A stretch of DNA of 43,232 nucleotides from Clostridia bacterium (GTDB taxonomy: Bacteria; Bacillota; Clostridia; Christensenellales; Aristaeellaceae). Below are positions 12,001 to 18,800 of this stretch, one piece after another. The notes beneath the pieces are model-generated. The model was not told the origin of the DNA and searched no databases. It saw only the letters and a list, made by a program, of their open reading frames with translations. The first letter of the stretch is position 1. Every line of letters starts with the position of its first letter. The stretch covers positions 1 to 43,232 of the forward strand of contig JAUNQH010000013.1 of NCBI GenBank assembly GCA_030536295.1, given 5' to 3'. Made by a program: the position numbers and the translations under genes.

Positions 12001-12168
12001 CTCACCCTCCGCGGTCGTCGCGCTGTCATCCGTGAGCCAGAAGATCGTAACGCCCTCGATCTTGGAGCCGTCGCGCTCATTGTTGGCAGCGGCCGCTCCG
12101 GCTACGAGAAGGATCACCGTCAGCAGCACCGCGATAAACGCGCTCAGTTTTCCGGTCCGTCTGTTCAT
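1..12168 (-). CDS. Giant composite cell-surface adhesin (BspA-type leucine-rich repeats plus isopeptide-type pilin/Cna-B domains), 3' end outside window
   Basis: The frame is open from the ATG at 12166-12168 to position 1 without a stop, giving at least 4056 residues; the C terminus is cut by the window edge. Residues 1-27 form a signal peptide (basic start, hydrophobic core, AGAAAA). An N-terminal region of about 1200 residues is not recognised. Two Cna-B-like domains follow (about 1217-1420), then Spy0128/FctA-like and related domains to about 1860, and a Pro/Ala/Thr linker (about 1860-1930). About 16 BspA-type (DUF285) repeats occupy about 2035-2480, and an InlB/Flg_new-type repeat with FDPNGGAGSMP lies near 2575-2660. 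Alternating isopeptide-type domains run from about 2680 to 4045, followed by a Thr-Pro spacer typical of wall-spanning regions. The role is inferred to be adhesion. A weak GGAGAGAT ribosome site precedes the ATG. It lies behind the other surface genes but has its own promoter. Confidence 0.88.
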   Translation of the reverse strand, partial: MNRRTGKLSAFIAVLLTVILLVAGAAAANNERDGSKIEGVTIFWLTDDSATTAEGEATPADELSDKAHLYLSAPTDDPLSMKFQVEVQLSGQYDYEPGEITITIPARIWHGREIDPSGDGTAAGGLIGGMDLSVPKAPKTNGEFNWQLINGNYVLTNTRTIGATSALMFQFSVNDVLPHELVDMSESEFLQAHVEVVTNQGHIIDYDSNRINAQVDTIETITSDVKACKFYESYADTKGAVPASLLANLPAGADPDEYVYVRWYTYVYHKGSQPFSLDMEDTLMDAYYLNESGNKVTATGGILLGSENIPADQEITPVSPDADYAAGVTENLYHEDTTESYDHAVYLWSAYKKSDMPPDPDGGDIHYYMENHVVWTLTETDAAVADANRGKGEDLKKVTTAEADAKAIYSPITWRAPGNPNFGIGKYTERKYALNDSITKDYPYGYGLNQLLMDREVEMHFELETRGFGWQLTSDKTFDTAAGRPKTDAEIAALDLTEDDFGKLGWRQVTTDYQTFFNFGTTPLTAEDFSIRSLRVEKPKVTYAYYGDYSQTSEDDVPPQHKAETLGTPDLEVWYSQDDGKSWTLAAVAVWGTDGTGPMEFKKVASGVTTAENIVTFPDNTTDVRTAFTSNVYDGKSVDNCRLAGVVWSVYPTVMLKPSDSNKEIAAELFDQSDAPETKFKNDVSMDAYGWVTSPEDGGHQVVSGAFDTSRATIAGAGYGVSLTKKIRFDSRSVSEGGDNDVDNQRAILHYSADMLQKSNLSVRSEYDEAVAADVIPAQTSGVWYDLLPEGVAPVLDTVALRAGDAITGLYTVEDYRGTGRTLLVVLADLKPAVTMSKDGNGYQDTISISFDAVYSWEDMKDLGETVENYIAFETTVDTLANDTLGTFKGQQGEPDDPRGGMNTLTPTMPDDIAAAMTGLDPNTAAGANRFVYGKVRTTLDLNTYAVTGVRKDVSDDMDGMWTQGLDEQTQVTVYEGHGYTYRLRAASSETTRTSNIVLFDTIENYHIPASDASKTSDYNDIQAKKDFSGDWEGKGQWRGTLVSVDVSDMISAGIAPVVYYATLDDLQFADSTPGMTYDEQTALFKSGYYDLTNSAWKKASVDADGNWTVPDGVNVTAIAIDAGTAKDGSPFILQPGKAVNAYLHMVAPDDEGDPDTWHAKGAYAHVTDGEVDWEKALDKENNMYAFNNTRMCCEQENVNGGGTSEYRMIRNDYTRVGILPEYIEVSKIWMDNADHDKIRPENVTVTLMRKRVGSTADPEVVTDGKGAPRTVTLDETNGWKAVFLQVPLTDPDGTPFLYSFDEGTIAGYELTVARRAADQYVLTNRHPNEQVSLKGEKIWDDDGNAANVRPASVTVYLCRDGVRMENEERAVTPDSAGKWTWDFGEKDKYDETGREYVYTVEEEYVPKYAAEADGYGKITNSYYPFGDLSIGKTVLKATDAAQGTEFTFTLTLFAELQPGQTEPEPLAGSYDYAVYSGSAADPVRTGTISTGTRFTLKADERIVVKGLPSESTYRIEEMIRDGYTQTGRTGDTGSVRVGKTAEAAFENTYKAEGGISLRATKKITGRAMKSRQFRFSIIDDTEGSPTRGDVILSSYNEEPEKTEKHAQTGEITSEGGFIFGELRYTEADVGKTFRYIVKEDKPGKSGYGYDTTEYSVFVSVSDAGDGTLIITAKLADGSDATDPQHMIFQNTYTAAGQWAPKAWKVMQGRDLEEEEFTFELYRDDPDTPIQTKKNAADGTVTFDEITFTQDDLSETDEPARITFLVKEQAGTDETVIYSETAYVYTLTLIDGGDGTISFEESITEQGKTEEVTPVFINKPEGGELQLLKKVQGEMANPNQEFTFHVKLAGEDLPDSLEYTRTDPSTAPAPAPTPGPVYPSSPSAAAAVKQPAMRDLTILTPVPLTTDAPVTPAPASVPTPDISKQYHIADSALNGKAYAMLEKDGTLTLFRADENNPRNPYGAAFNPIADGKPSVQNDIVYFTGFEEARDLNWARGDNGWASNTYNSKIKKITMAGAVKPNTTAYWFNTLNMLESVDLSMLDTSKVVYMVAMFDLTQEGVTNKVLTTLDLSTFDTSAVKNMSSMFYGCNGLTSLDLSSFDTSSATNMYMMFYGCSSMESLDVDHFDTSSAENMAYMFSGCEKLKTLDLSHFRTGNVTNMSGMFNNCAVLEYVDVSHFDTSNVTDMSYMFYFCRKLNGLDLSHFNTSKVTNMNRMFYADSSLTSLDVSHFDTSLVTNMDSMFETCVGLKSLDVSHFNTARVTNMSRMFNNCSGLTSLDVSRFNTSSVTNMSCMFEKCEKVSALDVSHFDTTNVTNMKSMFRNCFALSSLDVTGFRTGKVTDMSYMFDMCVETNSDYTSLKSNLASLDLSSFDTSNVENMQCMFRFCHKLTELDLSSFNTSKVTNISEMFRNCQGLTKVDVSSFDTSKVGTGAGGSMWYMFDNCKALTELNVNHFNVASCGNFEHMFNGCDSLTWMDLSNWDSLNGKSYSAILTKSGDWEYLNLGDLFSYDGTEPVISRARTITIGENFRIMKAIPAAPDKTELLDGNWVKIGTTDIRTNDELFTAANPGTWTWNKWSVKLTFDPNGGAGSMPDVLLPVDESYSFASSYRKPLNTLTGFDDDLSNSFDAVDGVTTIPALIYKDYVNRTNAADPTVITLTARWDPRSTTAELTEDGFIVKVLPDEVITFSLPAGTEYEVWEDTPDGWVLIEKTDDKGVIRSKETSIAKLTNEYTPGKTEAVLRALKTLDGEVPAADQFSFELAAVTDGAPMPASGEETVRNSATGSAVFGTLTFITDDLGNDDEKTFVYKITETAGNDSTLFYDANAYYAAVKVTKTAKTQAGGTAYELGSTVKYYSDEDLTQPLTTSVPAFRNTTRPGGLKVSKTVNNGTDAVADKAFTFSLKLTDAAGKPLSGKFAYEYDGNGGSGKLTVTDGSASFTLKASQTILIKELPAGAVYTLTEEALPGFKLKMINNGEEAPDGTAAGTIVSADEMEVEARNTYSVKGSAVLKAAKILNGRELTDEEFTFTLSADDGAPMPAAGGETAKNTASGEVSFGLITGFDREGTYQYRITEEAGSDKTVDYDGRTIIATVVMKDKDGKGTLTPTITYEDGEGTDKNTFVNALKPGSLEIRKTIADATEAAADQTFEFTVTFPDGIDADVVKVGAEDRQVENDKLTLKLRGGESVTISGIPAGTAYTVNETVPDAWKNTGKTGSEGTIPSAATATASFTNTYCLTGTAELKAAKILQGRALTDGEFTFTLTGLSNAPMPEEGGETAKNNASGEAAFGPITGFSKEGTYRYQIRETAGSDETVHYDDRIVNVTVIMKDADGTGTLTPTVTYEGGEGTDKNTFVNTLNPGSLEVTKTIAGATAAAADQEFGITVRFPDGISVSAVTVGTDSVTVENDTLVLKLKGGETVTVSGIPAGTEYAVTEETLPAGWENTGKSGAEGTIQAAGTMTAALTNTYSVKGTVQLKAAKSLPGRALTDGEFTFTLEAAGDAPMPEEGGETAKNNTSGEVTFGEITTFTKEGTYQYTITETAGSDDTLFYDGRTVDVTVVMEDKDGTGTLTPTVTYEGGEGTDKNTFVNTLKPGSLKITKTVINSTDAVKDKEFSFALNLTDAEGAGINGTFPTDLDGTAGTLTVTDGIAEFVLKDGETLRIDEIPALTGYTVFEETLPGFTAVLTGDTGTIEPTVTAEANAENTYAANGEWTPEVTKTMTGRDLRDGEFTFLVKDETGAVVSTGTNKTDGTIVFDAIAFTDADAGEYVFTVTEEKGDALGVTYDDTVFTVLLTADDNGEGEIVFTAAEKDGKTLNFVNPYNDETDISVTKVWTGDDGLEEYRTDITVELYESVDGGAYDKIDEKTIPADAKGADLTVTWEKLKTVRVIDGKDLPVAYTVKEVMRDKVYSGTVSGNADDGFVLTNVFSSAVWTPEASKTLKADDISLKAGDFSFRLTETAGTYDETADNDADGKVTFPAIRYTREDLGEHTYRLREVIPAEKEPGYTYDETVYTVKVTVTEEDGGIRCEAVYSNGQDDLAGADFVNSFKPTPTPTPTPTP
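1412..3500 (-). repeat. Three tandem copies of a ~697-nt (232-233 aa) two-domain module inside the giant adhesin
   Basis: Near-identical blocks recur at 1412, 2111 and about 2807 (spacing 699 and 696 nt). Each encodes one Spy0128-like domain, with the recurring words GRxLTDxEFTF, APMPxxGGETAKN and GEGTDKNTFVN, plus one Cna-B-like domain beginning KPGSLxxxKT. A more divergent unit follows towards 3900. The Lys near the start and the Asn near the end of each domain are where intramolecular isopeptide bonds form in the pilin families. That these bonds form here is inferred. Confidence 0.8.
4740..6065 (-). repeat. 78-nt periodic coding repeats: about 16 BspA-like (DUF285) units
   Basis: The translated unit is 26 residues, approximately LDVSxFDTSxVTNMSxMFxxCxxL. 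It recurs about 16 times at 78-nt spacing, for example the shared word at 5791 and 5869. One unit near 5100 carries an 11-residue insertion, and the first and last units are degenerate. BspA-type repeats are leucine-rich-repeat-like solenoids common in surface proteins of gut bacteria and Trichomonas, and are associated with binding to host proteins or cells. Confidence 0.85.
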
Positions 12169-12228
12169 ACCGATCTCTCCGATCCTATGCGGATTTCATA
12201 TACATAGGCTGTCTGCGCATATGTATAC

Positions 12229-12256
12229 ACTATATATGGTATCAGAATAAGCGCAA
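12229..12256 (-). promoter_or_regulatory. Sigma-A-type promoter of the giant adhesin
   Basis: On the minus strand, TTGCGC (12251-12256) is followed after 16 nt by TATAGT (12229-12234), 61 nt before the ATG. A-rich tracts lie upstream (about 12285-12315), like an UP element. The weak -35 suits a promoter that needs an activator. Confidence 0.5.
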
Positions 12257-12259
12257 GCA

Positions 12260-12277
12260 TGTGTTAAAATTGTGTTA
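12260..12277 (-). promoter_or_regulatory. 11-bp-spaced direct repeat TAACACA-N4-TAACACA next to the adhesin -35
   Basis: Reading the minus strand, TAACACA occurs twice with start-to-start spacing of 11 bp, ending 3 nt before the -35. One-helical-turn direct repeats abutting a weak -35 are the usual arrangement of OmpR/PhoB-family response-regulator sites; the Bacillus PhoP box is TTAACA repeated at 11 bp. The regulator is inferred and not identified. Confidence 0.35.
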
Positions 12278-12401
12278 CATTTCCAGTTTTTTTCAGTTTT
12301 TTTTAAATTTTTTCGGGTTTTGGGGCAACGGACCCCGATATCTGACGGCTTACATCGTATCATTCCGGGCAGGATACGGCTGAGCGTATCCGGACAGTCA
12401 G

Positions 12402-12433
12402 ACGGCACCGCCCTTTCCGATGGGCGGTGCCGT
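12402..12433. terminator. 12-bp GC-rich hairpin between the beta-helix protein gene and the adhesin
   Basis: ACGGCACCGCCC (12402-12413) pairs perfectly with GGGCGGTGCCGT (12422-12433), loop 8 nt. It lies just downstream of the stop at 12475 on the minus strand. There is no clean U-tract on that side, so termination is likely but not certain. Between it and 12168 I see only the A/T-rich upstream region and promoter of the adhesin. Confidence 0.45.
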
Positions 12434-12474
12434 GATCATTATTATTTATTATTATTCACAAAACAGACTTGCTC

Positions 12475-15400
12475 TCATCGACCGGACTTTCCGGCAGTCT
12501 TCATGCCGCACACAGTCAGGCACACCGCTCCCGCCAGCAAAAGCAGCCACAGGTATGGCTGTGTTCCGTCCCCTGTCGGCGGGATCGGCCGGGGCGTCGG
12601 GGTCGGCGTCGGAGTGGGTGTAGGGGCAGGAGTAGGAGTAGGTGTAAAAGGTGTAGGAGGTGTAGTAGGTGTAAGGGTCGGCGTCGGCGTCGGAGCGGGA
12701 GTAGGCGTCGGGGTGGGTGTAGGTGTAGGTGTCGGAGTCGGGGTCGGTGTCGGCGTCGGGGCGGGACCGAACACCGCGGCCAGATGAACTCTCTTTCCCG
12801 CGATCAAAGTCCGCGGGTTCAGGCTGTTCAGCTCACCGGTATCCTCATCCCGCCAGTGTTCGAATACCTCGGCACTGCTCCCGGGGATCGCCCTCAGCGT
12901 CAGCATATCCCGGTAAAAAACGGTGTCGCCCGGTTTCCAGCCGGCGACGGACGCGCCCGTGCTGCCTTCAACCGTGATCAGGACATCGCTTTCCATCACG
13001 GCGAAGCGCGCCATGATCAGCCTTGAGCGATCCGCTTTCCGGGTATACGGATTCGCCGCGGAAAGGAGCACGCCCCCGTCATACCAGCCTTCAAAGCGAT
13101 AGCCTTCCTCCGCTTCCGCGGAAAGCAGGATGTCGGTCAGATATGGATAGACCCCGGATCCGGACGCGGTTCCGCCTGTTCCCGCCGCAACGGTGATCTG
13201 CACCGTATCCGGCACATAGACCGCCGTGAATGTCCTCGTGATCAGCTTTCCGGAGGTATTCCTCTCCGGTGTGAATGTACAGGTATCCTCACGGGTCACC
13301 ACAGTCCCCGCTTCGTCCTCCCAGTGATCGAACCTCCACGCGCTTCCAAGCAGATTATGCGCGGTCAGCCTGACAGGCGTACCGGAAAAGACGGTCCTGA
13401 AGGGCTCAGTGTCCGCCGTACCGTTTTCCATCGTGACCCATGAGCCCGGCGCCTGACCGTCCGTTTTCGCTATGACCTTCGTCAGGTCATAGCGCGTCAC
13501 AGCCGTCACACGGCTCTCTCCGGCCGGAAGCCGGAAGGTAAAAGCATAATCGTCTTCTGATGTGAAAACGCCTTCGGCGGTCTGTCCGTTCAGCTCCCAG
13601 TGATCGAAAACATACCCTTCGGCGGTATCCGGCGCGGCATGCGCTGTCACCGTATCGCCCGCGCTGCCGTAAAAGACCGTCCTGTCTGGATCATTGCCCG
13701 TCCAGGCCTTCCCTTTGCCCCGGACGCCGGCCGCCGCGTAATCCGGAAGCACGGGCTTTCCCATGATCACCAGTATGACGCGGGCATCCTTCCGCATCAC
13801 CAGCTTCAGCTCATTCGTTCCGGCCAGATATTCGCCGGTATCCGCGTCCTGCCATCCGAAAACAAGCCAGTGGTCCGGGTCCGTCAGCGCGGCGGTCAGC
13901 GTGACCTCGCCGCCGGCGGGGATGCTGCCGCCCGCCGGAGATACGGATACCGAAGCATACGGCGAGACCGCGGCGGAAGTGATCCCGCCGTCCTCCGATA
14001 TCAGCGTTTCCAGTATATACCGCGCCTCCATCCGCGCCGTGAAAACGGAATCGCCGTTCACGGGAACGACCGCCGTTTCCTGATCGGAGATCTTCGTATC
14101 GCCGAGATACCAGCCGGTAAAGGTATGCCGTGTTTTATCGTAATCACCGGCTGTCAGGGTGACAGAGTCCCCCTTCCGGACCGTGACCTGCCCGGCCGGG
14201 CTCCGTTTGCCGTAGATCAGCGCCGGGGACGCGGCGTTCTCAGGATCGCATACGGCCTTCGCCGTGCATGCTTCCGCGATCGCCATATACCGGATGTCCG
14301 ACCCTGCCAGCGCGGCGCGGATCGCGCTGTCCGTCAGCGGAACAAAGAAAGGATCGGAGCCGTCGGAAGCCTCACTCATCACAGCGGCAAAGCCGGACGG
14401 CAGATTGCTTGCAAACAGGGGCAGCGCGTCCGCGTCGGCCAGCCGTGCGCCTTCCGTAACGCGAAGCACCGTGTCATATTCCGCGCAGTACGGGTCAAAT
14501 TCCACCAGGCCGCTCTCATCCGCCTCAATTGCCCGGCCAGCGCCGGTGATCGATCCACCGTTGATATACACGTGCCCATGATCCGTGATCCTCAGGGCCG
14601 GTCTGTTTTCCGGTCCGGTCAGGGACGCGTTGTTCTGAAGATGGAACTGAGATCCCGCGATCAGAAAGCACCCGACCGCGGAGGCGTCATCCACAACTGC
14701 CCCGATAAAGCTGATCTCCAGCTCCCGGTCCTTTATTTCCAGCCGGCTGTCATTATATGCCTGCATCGTCTGAACAGCATACAGGCCCGCGGGCTTTTCG
14801 CCCGTGACCGAATCCGAAACGAAAGAGCCGCGGTCATACAGATACAGCTCTTTCAGATCCAGCGACCAGTTGCCCCGGCTCTGCCGGAAAGTGCCGTCCT
14901 GACGGATCTCCAGCCTGCCGATGTCCGCGTTTCCGTCCGCGTTCACCCGCGCGCTGTCCAGGATCCGGATATCCCCGGTAAAGTCAAAGCCGTCAGCCGT
15001 CAGCAGCGCCGAATCCATCAGCGTCAGGGTGCCCGACCCGTTCATCAGGGAAGCATTCATTCCGGAATCATCCGCCAGAGAGACATTGCCGTACACGCCC
15101 AGCAGATCCGCGTCCAGCATGCTCCCGCCCGAGAGAATGGGATTGTTCTGCAGGATCACCTGCGATCCCTGTATCCTTGAATCCTTGATCTTACAGCTGC
15201 CCTCCGCCATCAGATCGGCAAGCAGGGTACATCCAACCACGGTGGAATTCCCGGTCAGCCAGATCAGCGGAAGCCCCTTCTTGCCATGCACATACGTATT
15301 TTCCAGCTTCAGCCCGGCCGCACCCATCAGAAAAGCGCCCGCTGTTCCGGGCACACCGGAAAAGGTCACCGTACAGCCGGTGATCTCCACCTTGCTCTTG

Positions 15401-15891
15401 TCCGACGGCATCAACAGGAGACCGCCGTCCAGCCGGATCTCCGATATGCCGCTGACCTTCAGAGTGCCGCGTTTCGCGCTCATCGAGAACACATACGGTG
15501 CTTCGGAGGCCTTGACCCCGTTCAGATCATGACAGATGATCGTGCCGGTCCCCGCGCTGTCCGAGATCGTCAGGGAGCCCTGCACCGTTACAAAGCCATT
15601 TGTTTTATTCTCCTCGTTATGTAAAAAGATCAGATGATGCCCGTTCAGATCCAGATCGACATTATTCCCGATCCAGCGGTCGAACTCCTCATCATACTCG
15701 GAATAGATCTGCCATTCCGTATCTATGCGTATATCGTTCTGCAGGATATAGCTCCCGCTTTTCAGTCTTCCTCCGTGAAAATCGTCCGTCAGGTTGGTCC
15801 GCCCTCCGTCCGGCGATTCCGCGGAAGCGAAGGCGCTGAGGCACAGCAGGCACAGCAGCGCCGGAAGCAGCAGCAAGCGCCGGATGTTCAT
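12475..15891 (-). CDS. Secreted surface protein: parallel beta-helix plus InlB-type repeats, Thr-Pro spacer and IPPTGD sorting-type tail
   Basis: This 1138-residue protein has a signal peptide at 1-24 ([24 protein letters not shown]). Residues about 35-480 show short repeating strands with regularly placed small and hydrophobic residues (such as [12 protein letters not shown] and [10 protein letters not shown]), typical of a right-handed beta-helix. Residues about 560-1035 carry several divergent InlB B-repeats with words such as [16 protein letters not shown] and FEGWYDGG. A Thr/Pro spacer (about 1040-1100) leads to IPPTGD (1103-1108), a hydrophobic stretch and a basic end. The protein is probably anchored to the wall by a sortase; the ligand is unknown. 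Its ATG overlaps the stop of the upstream gene (ATGA), so translation is probably coupled. Confidence 0.87.
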   Translation of the reverse strand: MNIRRLLLLPALLCLLCLSAFASAESPDGGRTNLTDDFHGGRLKSGSYILQNDIRIDTEWQIYSEYDEEFDRWIGNNVDLDLNGHHLIFLHNEENKTNGFVTVQGSLTISDSAGTGTIICHDLNGVKASEAPYVFSMSAKRGTLKVSGISEIRLDGGLLLMPSDKSKVEITGCTVTFSGVPGTAGAFLMGAAGLKLENTYVHGKKGLPLIWLTGNSTVVGCTLLADLMAEGSCKIKDSRIQGSQVILQNNPILSGGSMLDADLLGVYGNVSLADDSGMNASLMNGSGTLTLMDSALLTADGFDFTGDIRILDSARVNADGNADIGRLEIRQDGTFRQSRGNWSLDLKELYLYDRGSFVSDSVTGEKPAGLYAVQTMQAYNDSRLEIKDRELEISFIGAVVDDASAVGCFLIAGSQFHLQNNASLTGPENRPALRITDHGHVYINGGSITGAGRAIEADESGLVEFDPYCAEYDTVLRVTEGARLADADALPLFASNLPSGFAAVMSEASDGSDPFFVPLTDSAIRAALAGSDIRYMAIAEACTAKAVCDPENAASPALIYGKRSPAGQVTVRKGDSVTLTAGDYDKTRHTFTGWYLGDTKISDQETAVVPVNGDSVFTARMEARYILETLISEDGGITSAAVSPYASVSVSPAGGSIPAGGEVTLTAALTDPDHWLVFGWQDADTGEYLAGTNELKLVMRKDARVILVIMGKPVLPDYAAAGVRGKGKAWTGNDPDRTVFYGSAGDTVTAHAAPDTAEGYVFDHWELNGQTAEGVFTSEDDYAFTFRLPAGESRVTAVTRYDLTKVIAKTDGQAPGSWVTMENGTADTEPFRTVFSGTPVRLTAHNLLGSAWRFDHWEDEAGTVVTREDTCTFTPERNTSGKLITRTFTAVYVPDTVQITVAAGTGGTASGSGVYPYLTDILLSAEAEEGYRFEGWYDGGVLLSAANPYTRKADRSRLIMARFAVMESDVLITVEGSTGASVAGWKPGDTVFYRDMLTLRAIPGSSAEVFEHWRDEDTGELNSLNPRTLIAGKRVHLAAVFGPAPTPTPTPTPTPTPTPTPTPTPAPTPTPTLTPTTPPTPFTPTPTPAPTPTPTPTPTPRPIPPTGDGTQPYLWLLLLAGAVCLTVCGMKTAGKSGR
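12590..12765 (-). repeat. Hexameric (Thr-Pro)n wall-spacer repeat
   Basis: A tract of GTCGGC/GTAGGT-type hexamers encodes about 25 Thr-Pro pairs with a few Ala, Leu and Phe interruptions. An equivalent tract encodes the truncated tail of the giant adhesin at 1-33. Hexamer slippage changes spacer length without shifting the frame. Confidence 0.85.
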
Positions 15892-18800
15892 TTCGCGCGC
15901 TCCCTTCTCCGTTCACACAGCCGGATGAGCAGGACACAGGCCAGAAGGAACGCCGTCAGCCATCCCGTGAGATCGGCCGGATCGCCGGTCAGCGGCGGCA
16001 CCGGCACTTTTTCCACCGTCAGGCAGGCGTTTTCGGACACCACCCGGGATCCGGCCGCGTCCACAGCCACGCAGCGGAACAGGCGGCCGCTGTCAGCAAG
16101 GGCTGCCCGGTCGATCGTCAGGGTGCTTCCCGCGGCGCCGTCGATGTTCGTCCACGCGGAAGAGCCGGGACGACAGGTCTGCCATTGCCAGGTATACGGC
16201 TTCACCCCGCCGCGGGCCGATACCGTGAAGGAAACAGCGGTGCCTTCCTTTACCGTCTGGCTCTGCGGCTGCTCCGTAATGCGGAACAGGTCGTTCGTGT
16301 TCAGAATGGTCTCATTGTTCGCCTCCAGCGCCTCCGTCCCGTCGGAGGAGACCCGCAGGATCAGGGCATCCGACTTCATTCCGGCCGTCAGCGTCTCCAG
16401 CGGCAGATCCAGGACCGCGGTCCAGGTCTCATCCAGCACGAAGTCCTTCCCCAGCGGCACGGTATAGGTCGGAATATCCTCTGAAGCGGCATAGGCCCGG
16501 ATCACGATATTCTTCGCGGGCACCATGGCATTGTTGCGCAGCGTCATATGGACGGATTCCGTTCCGTCCGCGTTCGTACGGAGCACGGCCTCTAGATCCA
16601 GATCCACCCCGTTATACGCGGTCTTCGCGACTTCCAGCTCCGTTGTCTTCGCGAACCGGGAGAACAGGTCCGTACCGGAATTGGCGGGCAGCATGCCGCC
16701 GTCCGAAACGGAATACACGGGAGTGATCTCCGTTCCCTCCGCCATGCCCAGCACAGCGGTCACAGAAGTGCCTGCCTGAAGCGTTCCGGAGGATGCCGGA
16801 ACCGTACCGAAGCGGACCGCGTGCCGCCGGTCGGCATCCTGCAGCCCCGGTGCCATATCCATAGTCACCGTGACGGTGTTCCCGCTCCGGAGCGGCGCGG
16901 GCGCGCCCGCCTCCCAGCCCCGCAGGTCCGTTCCCCAGGCCGCCATGGCCGAAAGGGCCTCCGTGCCGTCCGTGCCGCGAAGGCGGATCGCCTGCGTGGA
17001 CAGGGATGTCAGGGTCGCCCGCAGATCCACGGAGTGATCTTCCGTATTGGGCACGCTGAAGACCGCGGTAAAGCTCTTTGACTTACCGGGCATCAGGTAC
17101 CTTGTGGAAGCCGTGCGCAGTTCCCTTTTCCCGGAAGCGTCCGCCGATTCGGTGAGCCAGTATGACGCGGAATCATCATCAAACATGCCGGTGTAAGCCG
17201 CGACGGCGGCATATCCCTTCTGCTCCAGGATCTCTCCCATTCCGTCCCCGTCACTGTCCGTGTCGGTATAGACCCGGGTCAGCGCCGCTTCCGGATCGGT
17301 AAAGCTATATTCCGTATCCATCAGAGATGCCCCGGTCGCGGTGTTCGTAACGGACATTTTGAAGCCGGAGATCGGCACATTGCCGTCGTTGTACACCGTA
17401 AAGAACAGGCTTACATCCCCGCCGGGCTTGATCGCCGGCGTTTCCAGCACAAAGTTCTGGAAGTTCAGATCCATCACTTCGCGCATGGTGAAGGCAATGA
17501 CATTGGCCTCCTGCCCGGAAGCCCCCGCCGAAGCGGGCTTCGTATCCTGCAGGATCACAACGCGGCTCTGCGCGCCGTCATTGAAGACCGTCAGACCGGA
17601 AATGTTCCGGTCCACAGGCATCATATCATCACGGCGGTCCATGATCGCCAGCGTATACGGCTGCGTCCACAGGCCGTTCGTCTGATCATAGAGCATGGCA
17701 CGCATCCGGTAATAGGCGTATTCCCTGCTTTCCGGATCATAGGTCTTCTTTTCTTCCTCGCTGAGCTGGTTTCCGGACGGATTGAACAGCTCGATCCAGT
17801 ACAGCATATAGGTGCCGAAGCTGAAGTCGGCAACGGCGTTCGGCTCCATGCCCTTCACATCGTAGGCCTCATATCCGTCGACCTTCAGGCTCCCGCCGGT
17901 CCGCGATATATGGATGCCCGTCAGTCCGGTATCAAAGCAGGACGAATCCGCGGTGCTGTTCGCCTCATCCAGCACCTGACAGGTCGCCGTAACGAAATCA
18001 TGCCCCCGGCCGTCCGGACGGACGTTGATGCCCAGGATCCCGTAAGGCACCGTAAAGACGCCGGTCGAACCGAGCGCGGCGCTCACAGTCGCCGGGATCT
18101 CGGTGGTGGCGATCACGGTATCCGTTCCGCCGTTCTCCGCCGCCGCGCGCGCGACCAGCGCGGTCATCTCGCCCCGGATCGGCAGCTGCAGTTCCTCATT
18201 ATCCAGCAGCACCAGCGCGTAGGCCGTCAGATCCCGCCCGTCCGTGAAAACGCAGCGCAGGGACTGTGTGCTTCCGTATTCGAACCAGGCCGTGCCAAGA
18301 CAATCGGTATCATTCCAGAATTGCTTATACGCGGGCGTGACGGTTGTTTCATCCGTCACGAGCGGCGTAACAAAGTTCACCGTATCGGACGCGAAAGTAA
18401 ACGGCAGCGTGTACATGGCGACACGGTTCTGGTCCGTTTCCCAGTAGCACAGACCCAGCTTCTTTTCCGTTCCGTTTTCTGTCATGCAGAGGTCAACGGC
18501 GGAATAATAATCCCGGCCGAGGCTCAGCGTGACCGTCGTGCTCTGATCCCCGTTCGCGACAGGCCGGAGCTTTCCGTCCGCTCCCGGCGTATAGAAGCTC
18601 AGACGCATCCGGGTGCGTTCGGCTCCGGGCAGCTCCGTTTCCGTTTTCTGCGGCTCCTCGCCTTCGATCTCGAAAGTGATCTCCTCGGTGATCCACTGAT
18701 CCTGGATCAGCTCGGCGACCGCGACCAGCCCCTGATCCTCCAGTGCGGCCACGGCAAAGTCATAAACGCGATCGGTTCCCCCGCTCCCGCTCAGTTTCAA

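Noticed and set aside
12272-12787. Plus-strand frame with a long Gly-Val repeat
   Set aside because: The Gly-Val run is the reverse complement of the Thr-Pro spacer of the surface protein gene.
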